A stretch of 38,462 nt of DNA, from assembly GCA_035392025.1 (NCBI GenBank), contig DAOPMC010000006.1:1-38462 (forward strand), in the 5' to 3' direction. The translations under genes were made by a program, and so were the position numbers. The stretch's first letter is position 1, and the number at the start of each line of letters is the position of its first letter. The stretch is from DAOPMC01 sp035392025. Lineage in GTDB: Bacteria; Bacillota_I; Bacilli_A; RF39; UBA660. Positions 1 through 8,693 of this stretch are shown here, one piece after another. A model generated the notes under the pieces. That model was not told where the DNA came from, ran no database searches, and saw nothing but the letters and a program-made list of their open reading frames with translations.

Positions 1-1184
1 AGAAAGTCACAAGCAAAAATCCAACGTATACAGCGTATAAGAATGGTACATATGAGTTTACTGTGTATGATACAAACAACAATAGTGAAGTATATGAAGT
101 TAGTATTTCTACTTTAGATACTACTCCGCCTATTTTGACTTGTAGTGGTGAAATAAAAGATGGCAAAACACACATTGTAATAGATGCAAACGAAAAAATA
201 AGTTATTATTTATTTGAAAATGTTAAAAGCAGTAAAAATGATAAAATTTATGAAGAAGAAAAAGAAAAAGTTGTAGTATATGGTTATGATATGTCAAATA
301 ATGCAGGGAGTGTAACTTGTCAAGTCGGTGAAAATTTTTATTACGATGATATTTCTCCAACGATTAGTCATAATATATTATATACCGATGAATCAGATAG
401 TTTGAAAGTTCAAGTGCTTGATACAAAATATGGCGTTATGTCATATATTTGGGTTGCTAAACCATATGAACAGTTTAAAAAGGCCACTAGCAATTGGGGA
501 GTAAATACGCTTTCGCCATATAATATAATGCAAAATGAAATTTCCACTAATAATTTACAATCAAAGATAATAATTGCAATTAATGCAAGCGGTTTTTACA
601 AACAAGGAGCTTGGGTACCATCGTGTTCAAATACTAGTTATCTACCAAAATATTATAATACAACAGAAGGGCCACTAGTTATAACTAATGGACAAGTAAT
701 TAGAAATTGGTACTATGATGATGCAATCGATAGATCAAGGAATCATTCTATTTATGGCATTAATCCTAAAGGGAAACTGATGGCATATCCTAAAATAAAT
801 TCTTATACCGAAGAAGCAAGAATGAAACTTTTTCAAGAAATAATAGATTCCGGTATAAAAAATACATTTTGTTTTAGACCAACTATAATTACAAATGGTG
901 AAATTTCTTCAGATTATGCAACTAGTAATTTTATGAAAGATGGGTCTAAAAGGCAAATAATGTGCCAAATAAACACTAATAATTTTGTGTTTATAACTAA
1001 TTACAAATCAACTACCAATAGTGATAGAATTAGTTTACTTAAAAGTGTTGGCTGCCAGACAGTAATTAATATGGACGGTGGTGGTTCGCTAGCAACTTTA
1101 TTTAAACAAAAAAATGGTGATTTGAAAGTAATTTATGGTGGATCTAGGGCCATAGTTGATGTAGCATATTTTACTGAATTATAA
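1..1184 (+). CDS. Surface protein, Ig-like region plus phosphodiester glycosidase (NAGPA) domain, 5' partial
   Basis: The reading frame is open from base 3 and runs off the left edge, so the N-terminus is missing; the ATG at 63 is internal. The first 40 codons match the Ig-like region of the next gene nearly codon for codon (bases 3-75 against about 2214-2286). A second beta-rich segment follows (about 120-340). The C-terminal half resembles the phosphodiester glycosidase (NAGPA) family: NASGFYKQG near 576, GPLVITNGQ near 670, and the family's glycine-rich motif NMDGGGS at 1068-1088, ending in GGSRAIVDVAYF. Members remove capping sugars or act on cell-surface glycans; in Bacteria most are secreted. 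A secreted or anchored wall-modifying role is inferred. By analogy with its paralogue it probably began with a membrane anchor. It ends at its own intrinsic terminator. Confidence 0.8.
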   Translation, partial: KVTSKNPTYTAYKNGTYEFTVYDTNNNSEVYEVSISTLDTTPPILTCSGEIKDGKTHIVIDANEKISYYLFENVKSSKNDKIYEEEKEKVVVYGYDMSNNAGSVTCQVGENFYYDDISPTISHNILYTDESDSLKVQVLDTKYGVMSYIWVAKPYEQFKKATSNWGVNTLSPYNIMQNEISTNNLQSKIIIAINASGFYKQGAWVPSCSNTSYLPKYYNTTEGPLVITNGQVIRNWYYDDAIDRSRNHSIYGINPKGKLMAYPKINSYTEEARMKLFQEIIDSGIKNTFCFRPTIITNGEISSDYATSNFMKDGSKRQIMCQINTNNFVFITNYKSTTNSDRISLLKSVGCQTVINMDGGGSLATLFKQKNGDLKVIYGGSRAIVDVAYFTEL

Positions 1185-1190
1185 AAAATA

Positions 1191-1222
1191 AAAAAGACAA
1201 GTCTTTAAAGATTTGTTTTTTT
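1191..1222 (+). terminator. Intrinsic terminator after the glycosidase gene
   Basis: An 8-bp stem ACAAGTCT / AGATTTGT (one G-T pair) with a TTAA loop lies at 1197-1216. It is flanked by an A-run and followed by seven Ts. It starts seven bases after the TAA stop. Confidence 0.8.
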
Positions 1223-1250
1223 ATGATAGAATTTATAATAGGAGTAGTAT

Positions 1251-3209
1251 ATGAATGGTTTTAATGGATTTAGTCTAAAAGAGAAACTAAGTAATATATG
1301 GAATAACTATAGGAAATATATAATAATTATATCTATAGTAGTTTTAGTTATGCTTATAACTTTAATAATAGTATTAAATAGTAGTAAGAATAATAAACAA
1401 AAACATGCCTATGAGTTGGTAGAATCAATTATGGTATATAATGCCAAAGAGTATATTAAGAATAATGAAATAACAAAAGACATGTATATATCACTAAATT
1501 ATCTAAATATTGAAATAGATAGCAATTTAAAATGTAATAGTAATAGTGGAGTATTAGTAGAAGATAATAGTTATACTCCATACTTGATGTGTGAGGGATA
1601 TAATTCACAAGTAGTAGCAAATGTAATAAAAGAGAACAAAGAAAATAGTAAGTATGGAGTACTTTTAGGAGATAATCCATATATAGTAACAGACACATAT
1701 CAAGAACTAGGTATATCACTAGTTGAAGGATACACAGTAAACATAAAAAATAGTAATATAGATAACGGGATAAACAAAGTAACATATAACATATTAGAAA
1801 GTGGAAGCTATATAACCCATATAGATAGGATAGTAATAGCAGAAGGAATATTAGGATCATCACCTATAATAGAGTTAGTAGGAAATCAAACAAGAACAGT
1901 AGAGATAAATACACAATACATAGAAAGTGGATATACTGCAACAGATAAAATAGATGGGAATATAACAGATAAAGTAAAAGTAGAAGGAAGTGTGGATACT
2001 TCTAAAGCAGGAACATATACTCTAACATATAGTGTCACAAACACAAGAGGGAAAAGTGTATCAGTAAAAAGGAAAGTAATAGTAAATGATAATAGTATAA
2101 ATTTAGATATAACTCATACCATAAGTCCAACAGCAGTAACTTCAACAGGAGTAAAGATAACGCTAGATATAAAAGGAGAAGGATATAGTTATACCATTAC
2201 AGATAATGGAGAAAGGGTTACAAGTAAAAATCCAACATATACAGCATATAAGAATGGTACATATGAATTTACTATATATGATAAAAATGATAATAGTGAA
2301 GTATGTAGTGTAGAAATTACAAATATTGATATCACACCACCAACATTAACTTGTACGGGGACAATAAAAGATAATACGACAATAATAAATGTTGATTCTT
2401 CTGATACTAAATATTATGTTGTGAACTATGATAATAAAACCAGTGAAAAGATTTCAACTATGTCATATACATTTAATGATATATTTGTTAATGCTACTAT
2501 AAAAGGATATGATGAAGTAGGCAATGAAGCTACAACAAATTGTGAAATAAAGCAAGAGTATATTAAGGGCATTTTAGAAGTTTGTCCTATTCCTAATGGA
2601 TATAGTATTGATGATGTAATGAACAGACAAGTAAGATTATTTGATGTAGTACAAGATAATGGGGAAGTGTCATCTGATAGTATGTTTCCTGGAGGAGGAA
2701 GAATAATTGGCAAGATCAAAGTAGCCAACAAGACCATAAGTTTTAAACAATATGTTATGGGAGTTATTCCATGTGAAGTTGAGAGCCTTATAAAATCCTC
2801 AAAATATGAGGGATTAAAATTATTTATGATTTTAGTTGAAGATTTCTTCTTTAAAAATTTTCCTGGTGGCAAAGCTTATATGCAAGGAAATGAATTAATG
2901 GTTAGAATCTCTTCATCATTTCAATGCTATGCTCAATACAAATACGATCAATTAAACCAAGACAAGAAATATCTTCTAGATCAGTCTTTTGAAGATGTAA
3001 AGAAATTGATTCTAATAGATAAAGATACTAATTCACCAAGTAAAGTTTATTATAATGACGAATTGCAAAAGTGGTTAGCTGCTAATTCAAATACAAGCAC
3101 AACCTTACTTGAATTATTTAATAGCAACTTTTTTAGAGAATATATTCCTTCCCATATTTCATCAGCTGGCAAGATATTTGCCAATTCTGAGATTTATCTT
3201 TGCAAATAA
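1251..3209 (+). CDS. Membrane-anchored Ig-like surface protein with degenerate SpoIID-like C-terminal domain
   Basis: The product has 652 residues. Residues 1-20 are cytoplasmic and residues 23-43 form one hydrophobic anchor. Residues 45-190 make a pilin-like segment with a cysteine pair. Residues 200-280 are an Ig-like (DUF5011-type) domain containing YTATDKIDGNITDKV and AGTYTLTYSVT. Two more beta-rich repeats follow to about 440. Residues 450-652 resemble SpoIID/LytB: QYVMGVIPCEVES corresponds to the YVxGVxxxEvP motif and EGLKLFMI to the EALKAQA helix. The arginine that normally ends that helix is missing, so lytic activity is doubtful. SpoIID enzymes are lytic transglycosylases acting on stem-less peptidoglycan. 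GGAG at 1241-1244 is the ribosome binding site. A TATAAT at 1234-1239 sits immediately upstream. The gene is a paralogue of the preceding one with a different C-terminal domain. The SpoIID call is moderate; the architecture is clear. Confidence 0.75.
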   Translation: MNGFNGFSLKEKLSNIWNNYRKYIIIISIVVLVMLITLIIVLNSSKNNKQKHAYELVESIMVYNAKEYIKNNEITKDMYISLNYLNIEIDSNLKCNSNSGVLVEDNSYTPYLMCEGYNSQVVANVIKENKENSKYGVLLGDNPYIVTDTYQELGISLVEGYTVNIKNSNIDNGINKVTYNILESGSYITHIDRIVIAEGILGSSPIIELVGNQTRTVEINTQYIESGYTATDKIDGNITDKVKVEGSVDTSKAGTYTLTYSVTNTRGKSVSVKRKVIVNDNSINLDITHTISPTAVTSTGVKITLDIKGEGYSYTITDNGERVTSKNPTYTAYKNGTYEFTIYDKNDNSEVCSVEITNIDITPPTLTCTGTIKDNTTIINVDSSDTKYYVVNYDNKTSEKISTMSYTFNDIFVNATIKGYDEVGNEATTNCEIKQEYIKGILEVCPIPNGYSIDDVMNRQVRLFDVVQDNGEVSSDSMFPGGGRIIGKIKVANKTISFKQYVMGVIPCEVESLIKSSKYEGLKLFMILVEDFFFKNFPGGKAYMQGNELMVRISSSFQCYAQYKYDQLNQDKKYLLDQSFEDVKKLILIDKDTNSPSKVYYNDELQKWLAANSNTSTTLLELFNSNFFREYIPSHISSAGKIFANSEIYLCK

Positions 3210-3210
3210 A

Positions 3211-3268
3211 AAAATGAGTTTATTATGAAATACACTCTTTAGAGCAGACATCATTTTAAACTCATTTT
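3211..3268. terminator. Long-arm inverted repeat between convergent genes
   Basis: AAAATGAGTTTA at 3211-3222 is repeated inverted as TAAACTCATTTT at 3257-3268. It lies between the convergent ends of the SpoIID-like gene and rarA. The right arm is the last codons of rarA. The 34-base loop contains a small CTCTTTAGAG palindrome. A bidirectional terminator is likely, although the loop is long. Confidence 0.5.
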
Positions 3269-4474
3269 AATTTTGTCAATTTTATCTTTAGTTATTTTTA
3301 AAGATTGTTCATATTTAGATTCATCTTTTGGAATATAATATTTTTTATTTAAGAGATTAGATGGTAAGTATTCTTGATATACCATTGTATTGGGATAATC
3401 ATGAGGATATTTATATCCAATTGCTGCATCTTTTAAATATTTAGGAATATCGCCACAATTGCCTTTTTCTATATCTTTCATTGCAATGTCTAAGGCCATA
3501 ATAGCAGTATTAGATTTGGGTGATAAAGCCATATCAATTACAACATTTGCAAGAACAATTCTGGCTTCTGGCATACCTATACGTTCACAAGCAGTAATTG
3601 CAGATACTACTTTTGGCCCTATGCTAGGATTAGCAAGTCCAATATCTTCATATGCGATGACAAGAAGTCTTCTATATATAATATCAAAGTCACCAGATAG
3701 TATCAATCTTCCAAGATAGTGAAGACTAGCATCAACATCGCTTCCTCTGATTGATTTTTGTAGAGCCGAAATTATATTATAGTGATTATCACCATCTTTA
3801 TCGGAATCAAAAACAGGTTTATTATTTATGCTTTTAATAACTTCAATATTTACATTATGATCTGTTTTATAATAGTAACTAATTTCTAATAAATTATAGG
3901 CATACCTTAAATCATTACCAGAAATTTTAGCAATATATTTTATTGTATCATTTGATATTTTTATATCCATTAGTTCTTGGCATCTAACTGCTTTTTTAAG
4001 TCCTAAAATTATATCTTCTTCAGTTAAGGGTTTTAGTTCAAAAATGTGACATCTGCTTCTTATTGCAGGATTAATTATATAATACGGGTTACTTGTTGTT
4101 AGACCAATTAAAGTAATCAATCCACTTTCAATGCATGGTAATAATAAATCTTGTTTATCTTTGTTTAGACGATGTATTTCATCCATTATTAAGATAATTC
4201 CACCAAGCATTTTAGATTCTTCAACAACAGCATCAAAATCTTTTTTATTATTAATTGTAGCATTTAAGAAACGGTAATGTAAGTCTAAATCATTTACGAT
4301 AGCATTAGCAATTGAAGTTTTTCCTACGCCAGGTGGGCCATATAATATCATTGAAAATAAATTTTTACTTTTGGCCAAATTAGTTAATATTTTGTCTTTA
4401 CCGACTAAATGTTTTTGTCCGATAACATCTTTTAGACTTTTAGGGGCCATTCTAATTGCTAATGGTGTATTCAT
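3251..4474 (-). CDS. rarA: Replication-associated recombination protein RarA (MgsA) AAA+ ATPase
   Basis: This is a clamp-loader-like AAA+ ATPase that acts at stalled replication forks. It begins with the family start PLAIRMAPKSLKDVIGQKH. It carries Walker A GPPGVGKTS, Walker B LIMDEIHRL, sensor-1 TTSNPYY and the arginine finger region IRSRCHIF, followed by the RarA C-terminal tetramerisation region with DIGLANP. The 407 residues are near the usual 420-450. I chose the ATG at 4474 because AGGAGTGAT (4479-4487) stands five bases before it; an upstream in-frame start lacks one. A TATAAT box lies six bases upstream of that ribosome binding site. The gene is convergent with its left neighbour and divergent from xerD. 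It ends in TGA, showing the standard code. Confidence 0.93.
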   Translation of the reverse strand: MNTPLAIRMAPKSLKDVIGQKHLVGKDKILTNLAKSKNLFSMILYGPPGVGKTSIANAIVNDLDLHYRFLNATINNKKDFDAVVEESKMLGGIILIMDEIHRLNKDKQDLLLPCIESGLITLIGLTTSNPYYIINPAIRSRCHIFELKPLTEEDIILGLKKAVRCQELMDIKISNDTIKYIAKISGNDLRYAYNLLEISYYYKTDHNVNIEVIKSINNKPVFDSDKDGDNHYNIISALQKSIRGSDVDASLHYLGRLILSGDFDIIYRRLLVIAYEDIGLANPSIGPKVVSAITACERIGMPEARIVLANVVIDMALSPKSNTAIMALDIAMKDIEKGNCGDIPKYLKDAAIGYKYPHDYPNTMVYQEYLPSNLLNKKYYIPKDESKYEQSLKITKDKIDKIKMSLK

Positions 4475-4544
4475 AAATATCACTCCTAATGACATTATAA
4501 CATGTAAAATTTAAAGTATTAATATATATTTTTAAAATAAAATT

Positions 4545-4565
4545 TGATATAATTAAATTGGTGAT
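4545..4565 (+). promoter_or_regulatory. xerD promoter with abutting ribosome binding site
   Basis: An extended -10 element TGATATAAT lies at 4545-4553. After six bases comes GGTGAT (4560-4565), three bases before the first of two tandem ATGs. Transcription starting seven bases after the -10 would begin at the ribosome binding site itself. Confidence 0.65.
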
Positions 4566-4568
4566 GTT

Positions 4569-5450
4569 ATGATGCATCAATATATAAGTAAATATTTAGA
4601 TTACGTCAAATTTGAGAAAAGGTTATCTAAAAATTCTTATCTAAATTATCAGTATGATTTAGAACACTTTAGTAATAATATAAAAGAAAAAGAAATTACA
4701 AGGATAAAGACAGATGACATTGAGAAATATATAAAAACATTTTCAACGAAAAATGCTACAACACTTGCAAGGAATGTAACAACATTACGTAATTTTTTTA
4801 AGTATCTTATAAAGATGAATATTATAAAAGACAATCCATGTGAAAATATTGATAATCCCAAGTTGCCTAAAAAGTTACCTGAATATCTTAGTATATCTGA
4901 AGTAGACTTATTATTAAATATACCAATAAAAAATAAATATGATATTAGAAATAAGGCTATGTTGGAATTGTTATATAGTTCAGGCCTTAGAATATCAGAA
5001 TTAATTAATTTAACAGTTGCAGATGTTGACTTTAATAATAATATAGTTAATTGTGTTGGGAAGGGGTCAAAGGAAAGAATCATTCCAATCAATGATTATT
5101 CATTAAATTATTTAAAAGAATATTTAAACATCAGGAATAGTTTTATTAAAAAAAAGAATAATGATTATTTATTTTTAAATAATTGTGGAAATAGAATTTC
5201 AAGGCAGGGATTTACAAAAAATTTAAATCAAATACTACAACATTTAGATATTAAAAAGCATGTTACACCCCATATACTAAGACATTCTTTTGCAACACAT
5301 TTGTTAGATGGCGGTGCCGACTTAAGAAGTATACAAATACTTTTAGGGCATAGTGATATTACAACAACAAAGATCTATACCCACATTTCAGATAAAAAGG
5401 TTAAGGATGATTATGAAGAATATCATCCAAGAGAAAAGAAGGAGAAATAA
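4569..5450 (+). CDS. xerD: Tyrosine recombinase XerD (chromosome dimer resolution)
   Basis: This is a site-specific tyrosine recombinase of 293 residues, the usual XerD length (about 295). It has an N-terminal SAM-like core-binding domain (1-90) and a C-terminal catalytic domain. The catalytic set is visible: R141 in SGLRISELI, a lysine in GKGSKER (165/168), H235 and R238 in HILRHSFATHL, H261 in LLGHSDI, and the nucleophile Y270 in TTKIYTHI. It pairs with XerC at dif, next to FtsK. The gene lies one base before deoB; the ripX/xerD-drm(deoB) order is the same as in Bacillus, which supports XerD over a phage integrase. Confidence 0.9.
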   Translation: MMHQYISKYLDYVKFEKRLSKNSYLNYQYDLEHFSNNIKEKEITRIKTDDIEKYIKTFSTKNATTLARNVTTLRNFFKYLIKMNIIKDNPCENIDNPKLPKKLPEYLSISEVDLLLNIPIKNKYDIRNKAMLELLYSSGLRISELINLTVADVDFNNNIVNCVGKGSKERIIPINDYSLNYLKEYLNIRNSFIKKKNNDYLFLNNCGNRISRQGFTKNLNQILQHLDIKKHVTPHILRHSFATHLLDGGADLRSIQILLGHSDITTTKIYTHISDKKVKDDYEEYHPREKKEK

Positions 5451-5451
5451 T

Positions 5452-6618
5452 ATGAAATTTAAAAGAATATTTTTAATAGTACTGGATTCACTTGGAATAG
5501 GAGAAGCAACTGATGCAAATGAATATGATAGTGTCGGTTCATCTACATTGAAACATATTAACGAAAAGGAAAAATTATTCATTCCTAATTTAAAAAAGTT
5601 AGGTTTTTTAGATACTTTAAATATGTCTGGGAATGGTGATGTTGATGCTTATTATACAATTGCAAGACCGACAAATAAAGGAAAAGATACTTTAACTGGT
5701 CATTATGAATTAATGGGCTTAAGATTTACCTCACCATTTATGTCGTTTACTAAGAATGGATTTCCTGAAGAATTGATTGACGAACTTGAAAGAAGAACTA
5801 GAAGAAAGGTTATTGGCAATAAAGCTGCAAGTGGAACTGAGATAATAGATGAGTTGGGCGAACGAAGCATGCAATATGGTGCAATTATAGTTTATACATC
5901 TGCAGATTCTGTGCTTCAAATTGCAGCCCATGAAGATGTTGTACCACTATCTGAATTATATAAAATATGTGAAATAGCACGTGAGATTACTAAAAAGCCT
6001 GAATGGAAAGTTGGAAGAGTAATTGCTAGACCTTTTATTGGAAAACCAGGACATTTTAAAAGAACTCCAAATCGTCATGACTATGCATTAAAGCCAGAGC
6101 GTCCGACAGTATTAAATTTTCTAAAAAATAAAAGCTACGATGTTATATCCATAGGTAAGATATATGATATTTTTGATGGGGAGGGTATTACAAAAAAAAT
6201 CACTACAACAGATAATAATGATGGGATAGACAAATTGTTAGATATTATGGATAAGAAATTTACAGGATTATGTTTTGTTAATCTTAATGATTTTGATACA
6301 TTATATGGCCATAGACGTGATGTAAATGGATATGCTAATGCTATTGAAGAATTTGATGTTGATGTCCCAATGATATTAAATAAATTAGATAATGATGATT
6401 TGCTAATAATTGTCGCAGATCATGGAAATGATCCTACTTTTAAAGGAACTGATCATACCAGAGAAAATATTCCTGTAATTATATATAGTAGAGTTTTTAA
6501 ATTGCCTAAACAATTACCAATTCTTAATACTTTTGCTGATGTTGGGGCAACTATTGCAGATAATTTTGCAGTGGATAAGCCAGAAATTGGGACTAGTTTT
6601 TTAGATAAAATTAATTAA
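5452..6618 (+). CDS. deoB: Phosphopentomutase
   Basis: Phosphopentomutase interconverts ribose-1-phosphate or deoxyribose-1-phosphate and the 5-phosphate in nucleoside salvage. The enzyme has an alkaline-phosphatase-like fold with two metal ions. The start FKRIFLIVLDSLGIGEA holds the first metal aspartate. KGKDTLTGHYELMG contains the phosphorylated threonine region. VADHGNDPTFKGTDHTRE supplies the remaining metal ligands. The 388 residues match the family (about 390). I chose the ATG at 5452, preceded by AAGGAG, rather than the in-frame extension into xerD. It is co-transcribed with xerD. Confidence 0.95.
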   Translation: MKFKRIFLIVLDSLGIGEATDANEYDSVGSSTLKHINEKEKLFIPNLKKLGFLDTLNMSGNGDVDAYYTIARPTNKGKDTLTGHYELMGLRFTSPFMSFTKNGFPEELIDELERRTRRKVIGNKAASGTEIIDELGERSMQYGAIIVYTSADSVLQIAAHEDVVPLSELYKICEIAREITKKPEWKVGRVIARPFIGKPGHFKRTPNRHDYALKPERPTVLNFLKNKSYDVISIGKIYDIFDGEGITKKITTTDNNDGIDKLLDIMDKKFTGLCFVNLNDFDTLYGHRRDVNGYANAIEEFDVDVPMILNKLDNDDLLIIVADHGNDPTFKGTDHTRENIPVIIYSRVFKLPKQLPILNTFADVGATIADNFAVDKPEIGTSFLDKIN

Positions 6619-6633
6619 AAGGGTGAAAGAGCT

Positions 6634-7056
6634 ATGAATAAAAAGAGGAAATATTTAATATGTTTAGTAATGATATTAGTGATTTGTGAAATTACTTTAT
6701 TTATTTTCTTTAGAAATCCTAAATATAAGATGGGTGAGACAGTCACAATTGACAATTTTGAGATTACTCTAACAAATTATTCATATTCAAAAATAAATAA
6801 AGAATTAATACTAACCTTTTTAATCAAAAATTTAAATAATTATAGTATCACATTCAATCAAGATAAGTATTTTAAAATGTATGCAATATCTGATTTTGAA
6901 CTATATAATACTTATGAATCAAATACTAATGTCCTAAAGTCAAATGAATCAACATATTATACATTACAATATAAAGTAGATGAAAAAAAGGAATATAAAA
7001 TCTATTTTTATCCTGATAATAAAAAAAATCAAAAAATTATATTTATAATTGAGTGA
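6634..7056 (+). CDS. Small membrane-anchored protein, DUF4352-like beta domain
   Basis: The product has 140 residues. Residues 7-26 are one hydrophobic segment (no lipobox cysteine follows), then an extracellular domain. The phrase KMGETVTIDNFEITLTNY is like the opening strand pair of DUF4352/telokin-like Ig domains, which occur in many secreted Bacillota proteins of unknown role. AAAAGGGTGA stands eight bases before the ATG. It follows deoB by 15 bases, so it is probably in the same transcript. Family resemblance is weak; no function is proposed. Confidence 0.65.
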   Translation: MNKKRKYLICLVMILVICEITLFIFFRNPKYKMGETVTIDNFEITLTNYSYSKINKELILTFLIKNLNNYSITFNQDKYFKMYAISDFELYNTYESNTNVLKSNESTYYTLQYKVDEKKEYKIYFYPDNKKNQKIIFIIE

Positions 7057-7103
7057 ATATAAATAATATATGTTATAATAAGTGGAGTAGGGAGGTTTAA
7101 TTT

Positions 7104-7568
7104 ATGGGAGTCATTAAAAATCTATATTATATTGGCGCCATTCAAACTTTGGTTAATAAAAAAGAGACAACTGTCTTAAATAGGGATACACAAATTTTTC
7201 ATTTAGTAGAACCAGATAATAATTGGGGAATTAATCACAGTGATGGATTGGTTGAAGGATATGGAGATTGTATTTCTCTGTATTTGATTTTACTTTTTAA
7301 AGGACAACCAGTAAAGAAAATGGCATTTGCAAAAGAAGGAAATTTAAAAGAAATCGTAGGAAGAAAAAGTATTAGAGAGAAATATGAATATATATGCTCA
7401 AAAGAAAAATCGTCACCATGTATATTCCTTAAAGAAACGAAATTTCCTATAATCATTGCCCAAGATTGGCCAATATCAAATCAAACTAGAAAAGAAATAG
7501 AGGTATGTAGATATGATTTGGTTGATGAGTGTTATGCTAAGATGGGAACAAGACATTTGCATAAATAA
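7104..7568 (+). CDS. Hypothetical soluble protein
   Basis: I do not recognise this 154-residue product. It has no signal peptide or membrane segment. It has cysteines at about residues 56, 93, 100, 133 and 142 and a mixed alpha/beta look. GGGAGG lies ahead of the ATG. An extended -10 TGTTATAAT lies at about 7073-7081, so it has its own promoter. It faces the XRE regulator gene across an AT-rich gap, which suggests a lineage-specific insertion. Confidence 0.55.
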   Translation: MGVIKNLYYIGAIQTLVNKKETTVLNRDTQIFHLVEPDNNWGINHSDGLVEGYGDCISLYLILLFKGQPVKKMAFAKEGNLKEIVGRKSIREKYEYICSKEKSSPCIFLKETKFPIIIAQDWPISNQTRKEIEVCRYDLVDECYAKMGTRHLHK

Positions 7569-7871
7569 TTATGTTGAATAAGTTAGTGACTATAGTCATA
7601 CAGTTCTTGCTAGTTTACATAATATAAATTATTGGAATTTTAATTTTGAGACAAAATTATTAAAAAGTTTAACTTTGTATTATATTTATATTTTTTAAAG
7701 AATAATTATTTAATTAATTAAATAAATAAAATAAATTTATTTTTATTTTTAAGTTTTTATCTTAATAAATTATTTATTTTATGTATTGCAACTAATATTT
7801 GTTATTGCTATTTTGCATCGACATTAAAAAAGTTGGATAGTTCTCCACCTCAATTCAAAATTTATATATTA
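7569..7871. other. AT-rich intergenic gap, no supported gene
   Basis: About 300 bases with long A/T runs. A perfect 12-bp palindrome TGACTATAGTCA lies at 7587-7598. A locally GC-richer piece at about 7815-7858 includes AAAAAAGTTGGATAGTTC, which resembles insertion-sequence termini. An 18-codon hydrophobic frame at 7571-7627 has no ribosome binding site. I see no convincing gene. The stretch may be decayed mobile DNA. Confidence 0.5.
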
Positions 7872-7902
7872 AAAAAATAGGGGAAGCGTTCTCCTATTTT
7901 TT
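7872..7902 (-). terminator. Strong hairpin terminator of the XRE gene
   Basis: Fourteen base pairs (one G-T) between AAAAAATAGGGGAA (7872-7885) and TTCTCCTATTTTTT (7889-7902) with a GCG loop. It has T-runs on both strands. It stands two bases past the stop of the XRE-type gene. Confidence 0.85.
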
Positions 7903-7904
7903 CA

Positions 7905-8669
7905 TTATACTTTACGTGACATAATCTCAGCAATTTTTTCAAATACTTCTTTTGCATTAGTTTCATTGATTGAAGAATATCCTAATTCATTTAACGCTTG
8001 ATTTTTAAACGTATTTAATTCTTGGGTTCTACTTAGGGTTTCTTCTTTTTTGATTGAAATTTCTTGTTCAAATCTTTTATGTGATTCACTTACTTTACTC
8101 TTTGAGGCTCCCCCATTCGTATAAAGAGTCATTGCAGAAAATATAATTCCTTCAAAACAATATTGTTCATCTTCATTAAAAACAAATTCAAGTGGATTAG
8201 TAACCCCTAATGATTTTGACATATAAGCAAGCATATATTTTAATTCTTTAACTGATTCCATAGCTTGCAAATAATGATATAAGTATCTCAAAGTATCATA
8301 TGATTCATTTGATTTATCTTCTACCAAACTTTCTTTTAATAAATTAAATATATCAGTTAATAATTCTTGTTCTTTTTTGTTTAACCCGGTAAGATTAGAA
8401 ATATTTTCTTTATTTGATAAATCCATAATTTCATCACTTAATTTTTCATCTAAATGATGCGCATAATCATCATCAACTACAATAGTTTCTAATTCTCCCT
8501 CCCCTGTTACACTAAATAATTTTAAAATTTTATTAGTTTTTTCTTTTGGCATATCATTAAAATTCATTGCAAAATAATTATACAACATTTGTCTAGACAC
8601 TCCTAGATATTTTGCAACTCTTACTTTAGATACTCCGCATTCATTAATTATTCGTTCTACTTCTTTCAT
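7905..8669 (-). CDS. XRE-family helix-turn-helix transcriptional regulator
   Basis: The product has 254 residues. Residues 5-35 form a helix-turn-helix, with VSKVRVAKYLGVSRQMLYNYF matching the two-helix pattern. The remaining 200 residues are mostly helical with a poorly conserved look and a Glu/Lys-rich coiled stretch (about 195-225). Targets are unknown. AGGTGGAGG lies before the ATG. Just upstream, a 15-bp inverted repeat overlaps the -35 box of its own promoter, which suggests autoregulation. It has its own terminator, so it is monocistronic. The C-terminal part may sense a ligand or bind a partner; this is not supported by any motif I can name. Confidence 0.7.
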   Translation of the reverse strand: MKEVERIINECGVSKVRVAKYLGVSRQMLYNYFAMNFNDMPKEKTNKILKLFSVTGEGELETIVVDDDYAHHLDEKLSDEIMDLSNKENISNLTGLNKKEQELLTDIFNLLKESLVEDKSNESYDTLRYLYHYLQAMESVKELKYMLAYMSKSLGVTNPLEFVFNEDEQYCFEGIIFSAMTLYTNGGASKSKVSESHKRFEQEISIKKEETLSRTQELNTFKNQALNELGYSSINETNAKEVFEKIAEIMSRKV

Positions 8670-8693
8670 AAAACCTCCACCTATTATATATTC

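Noticed and set aside
1456..1863. 135-residue minus-strand frame inside the SpoIID-like gene
   Set aside because: Leu/Tyr-rich translation of the reverse of an AT-rich coding region, with no ribosome binding site. It is a shadow.
4569..5450. Phage or element integrase
   Set aside because: Length, motif set and the xerD-deoB order fit the housekeeping recombinase.
7571..7627. 18-residue hydrophobic peptide after the orphan gene
   Set aside because: Good-looking helix, but there is no ribosome binding site and it starts right after the previous stop.
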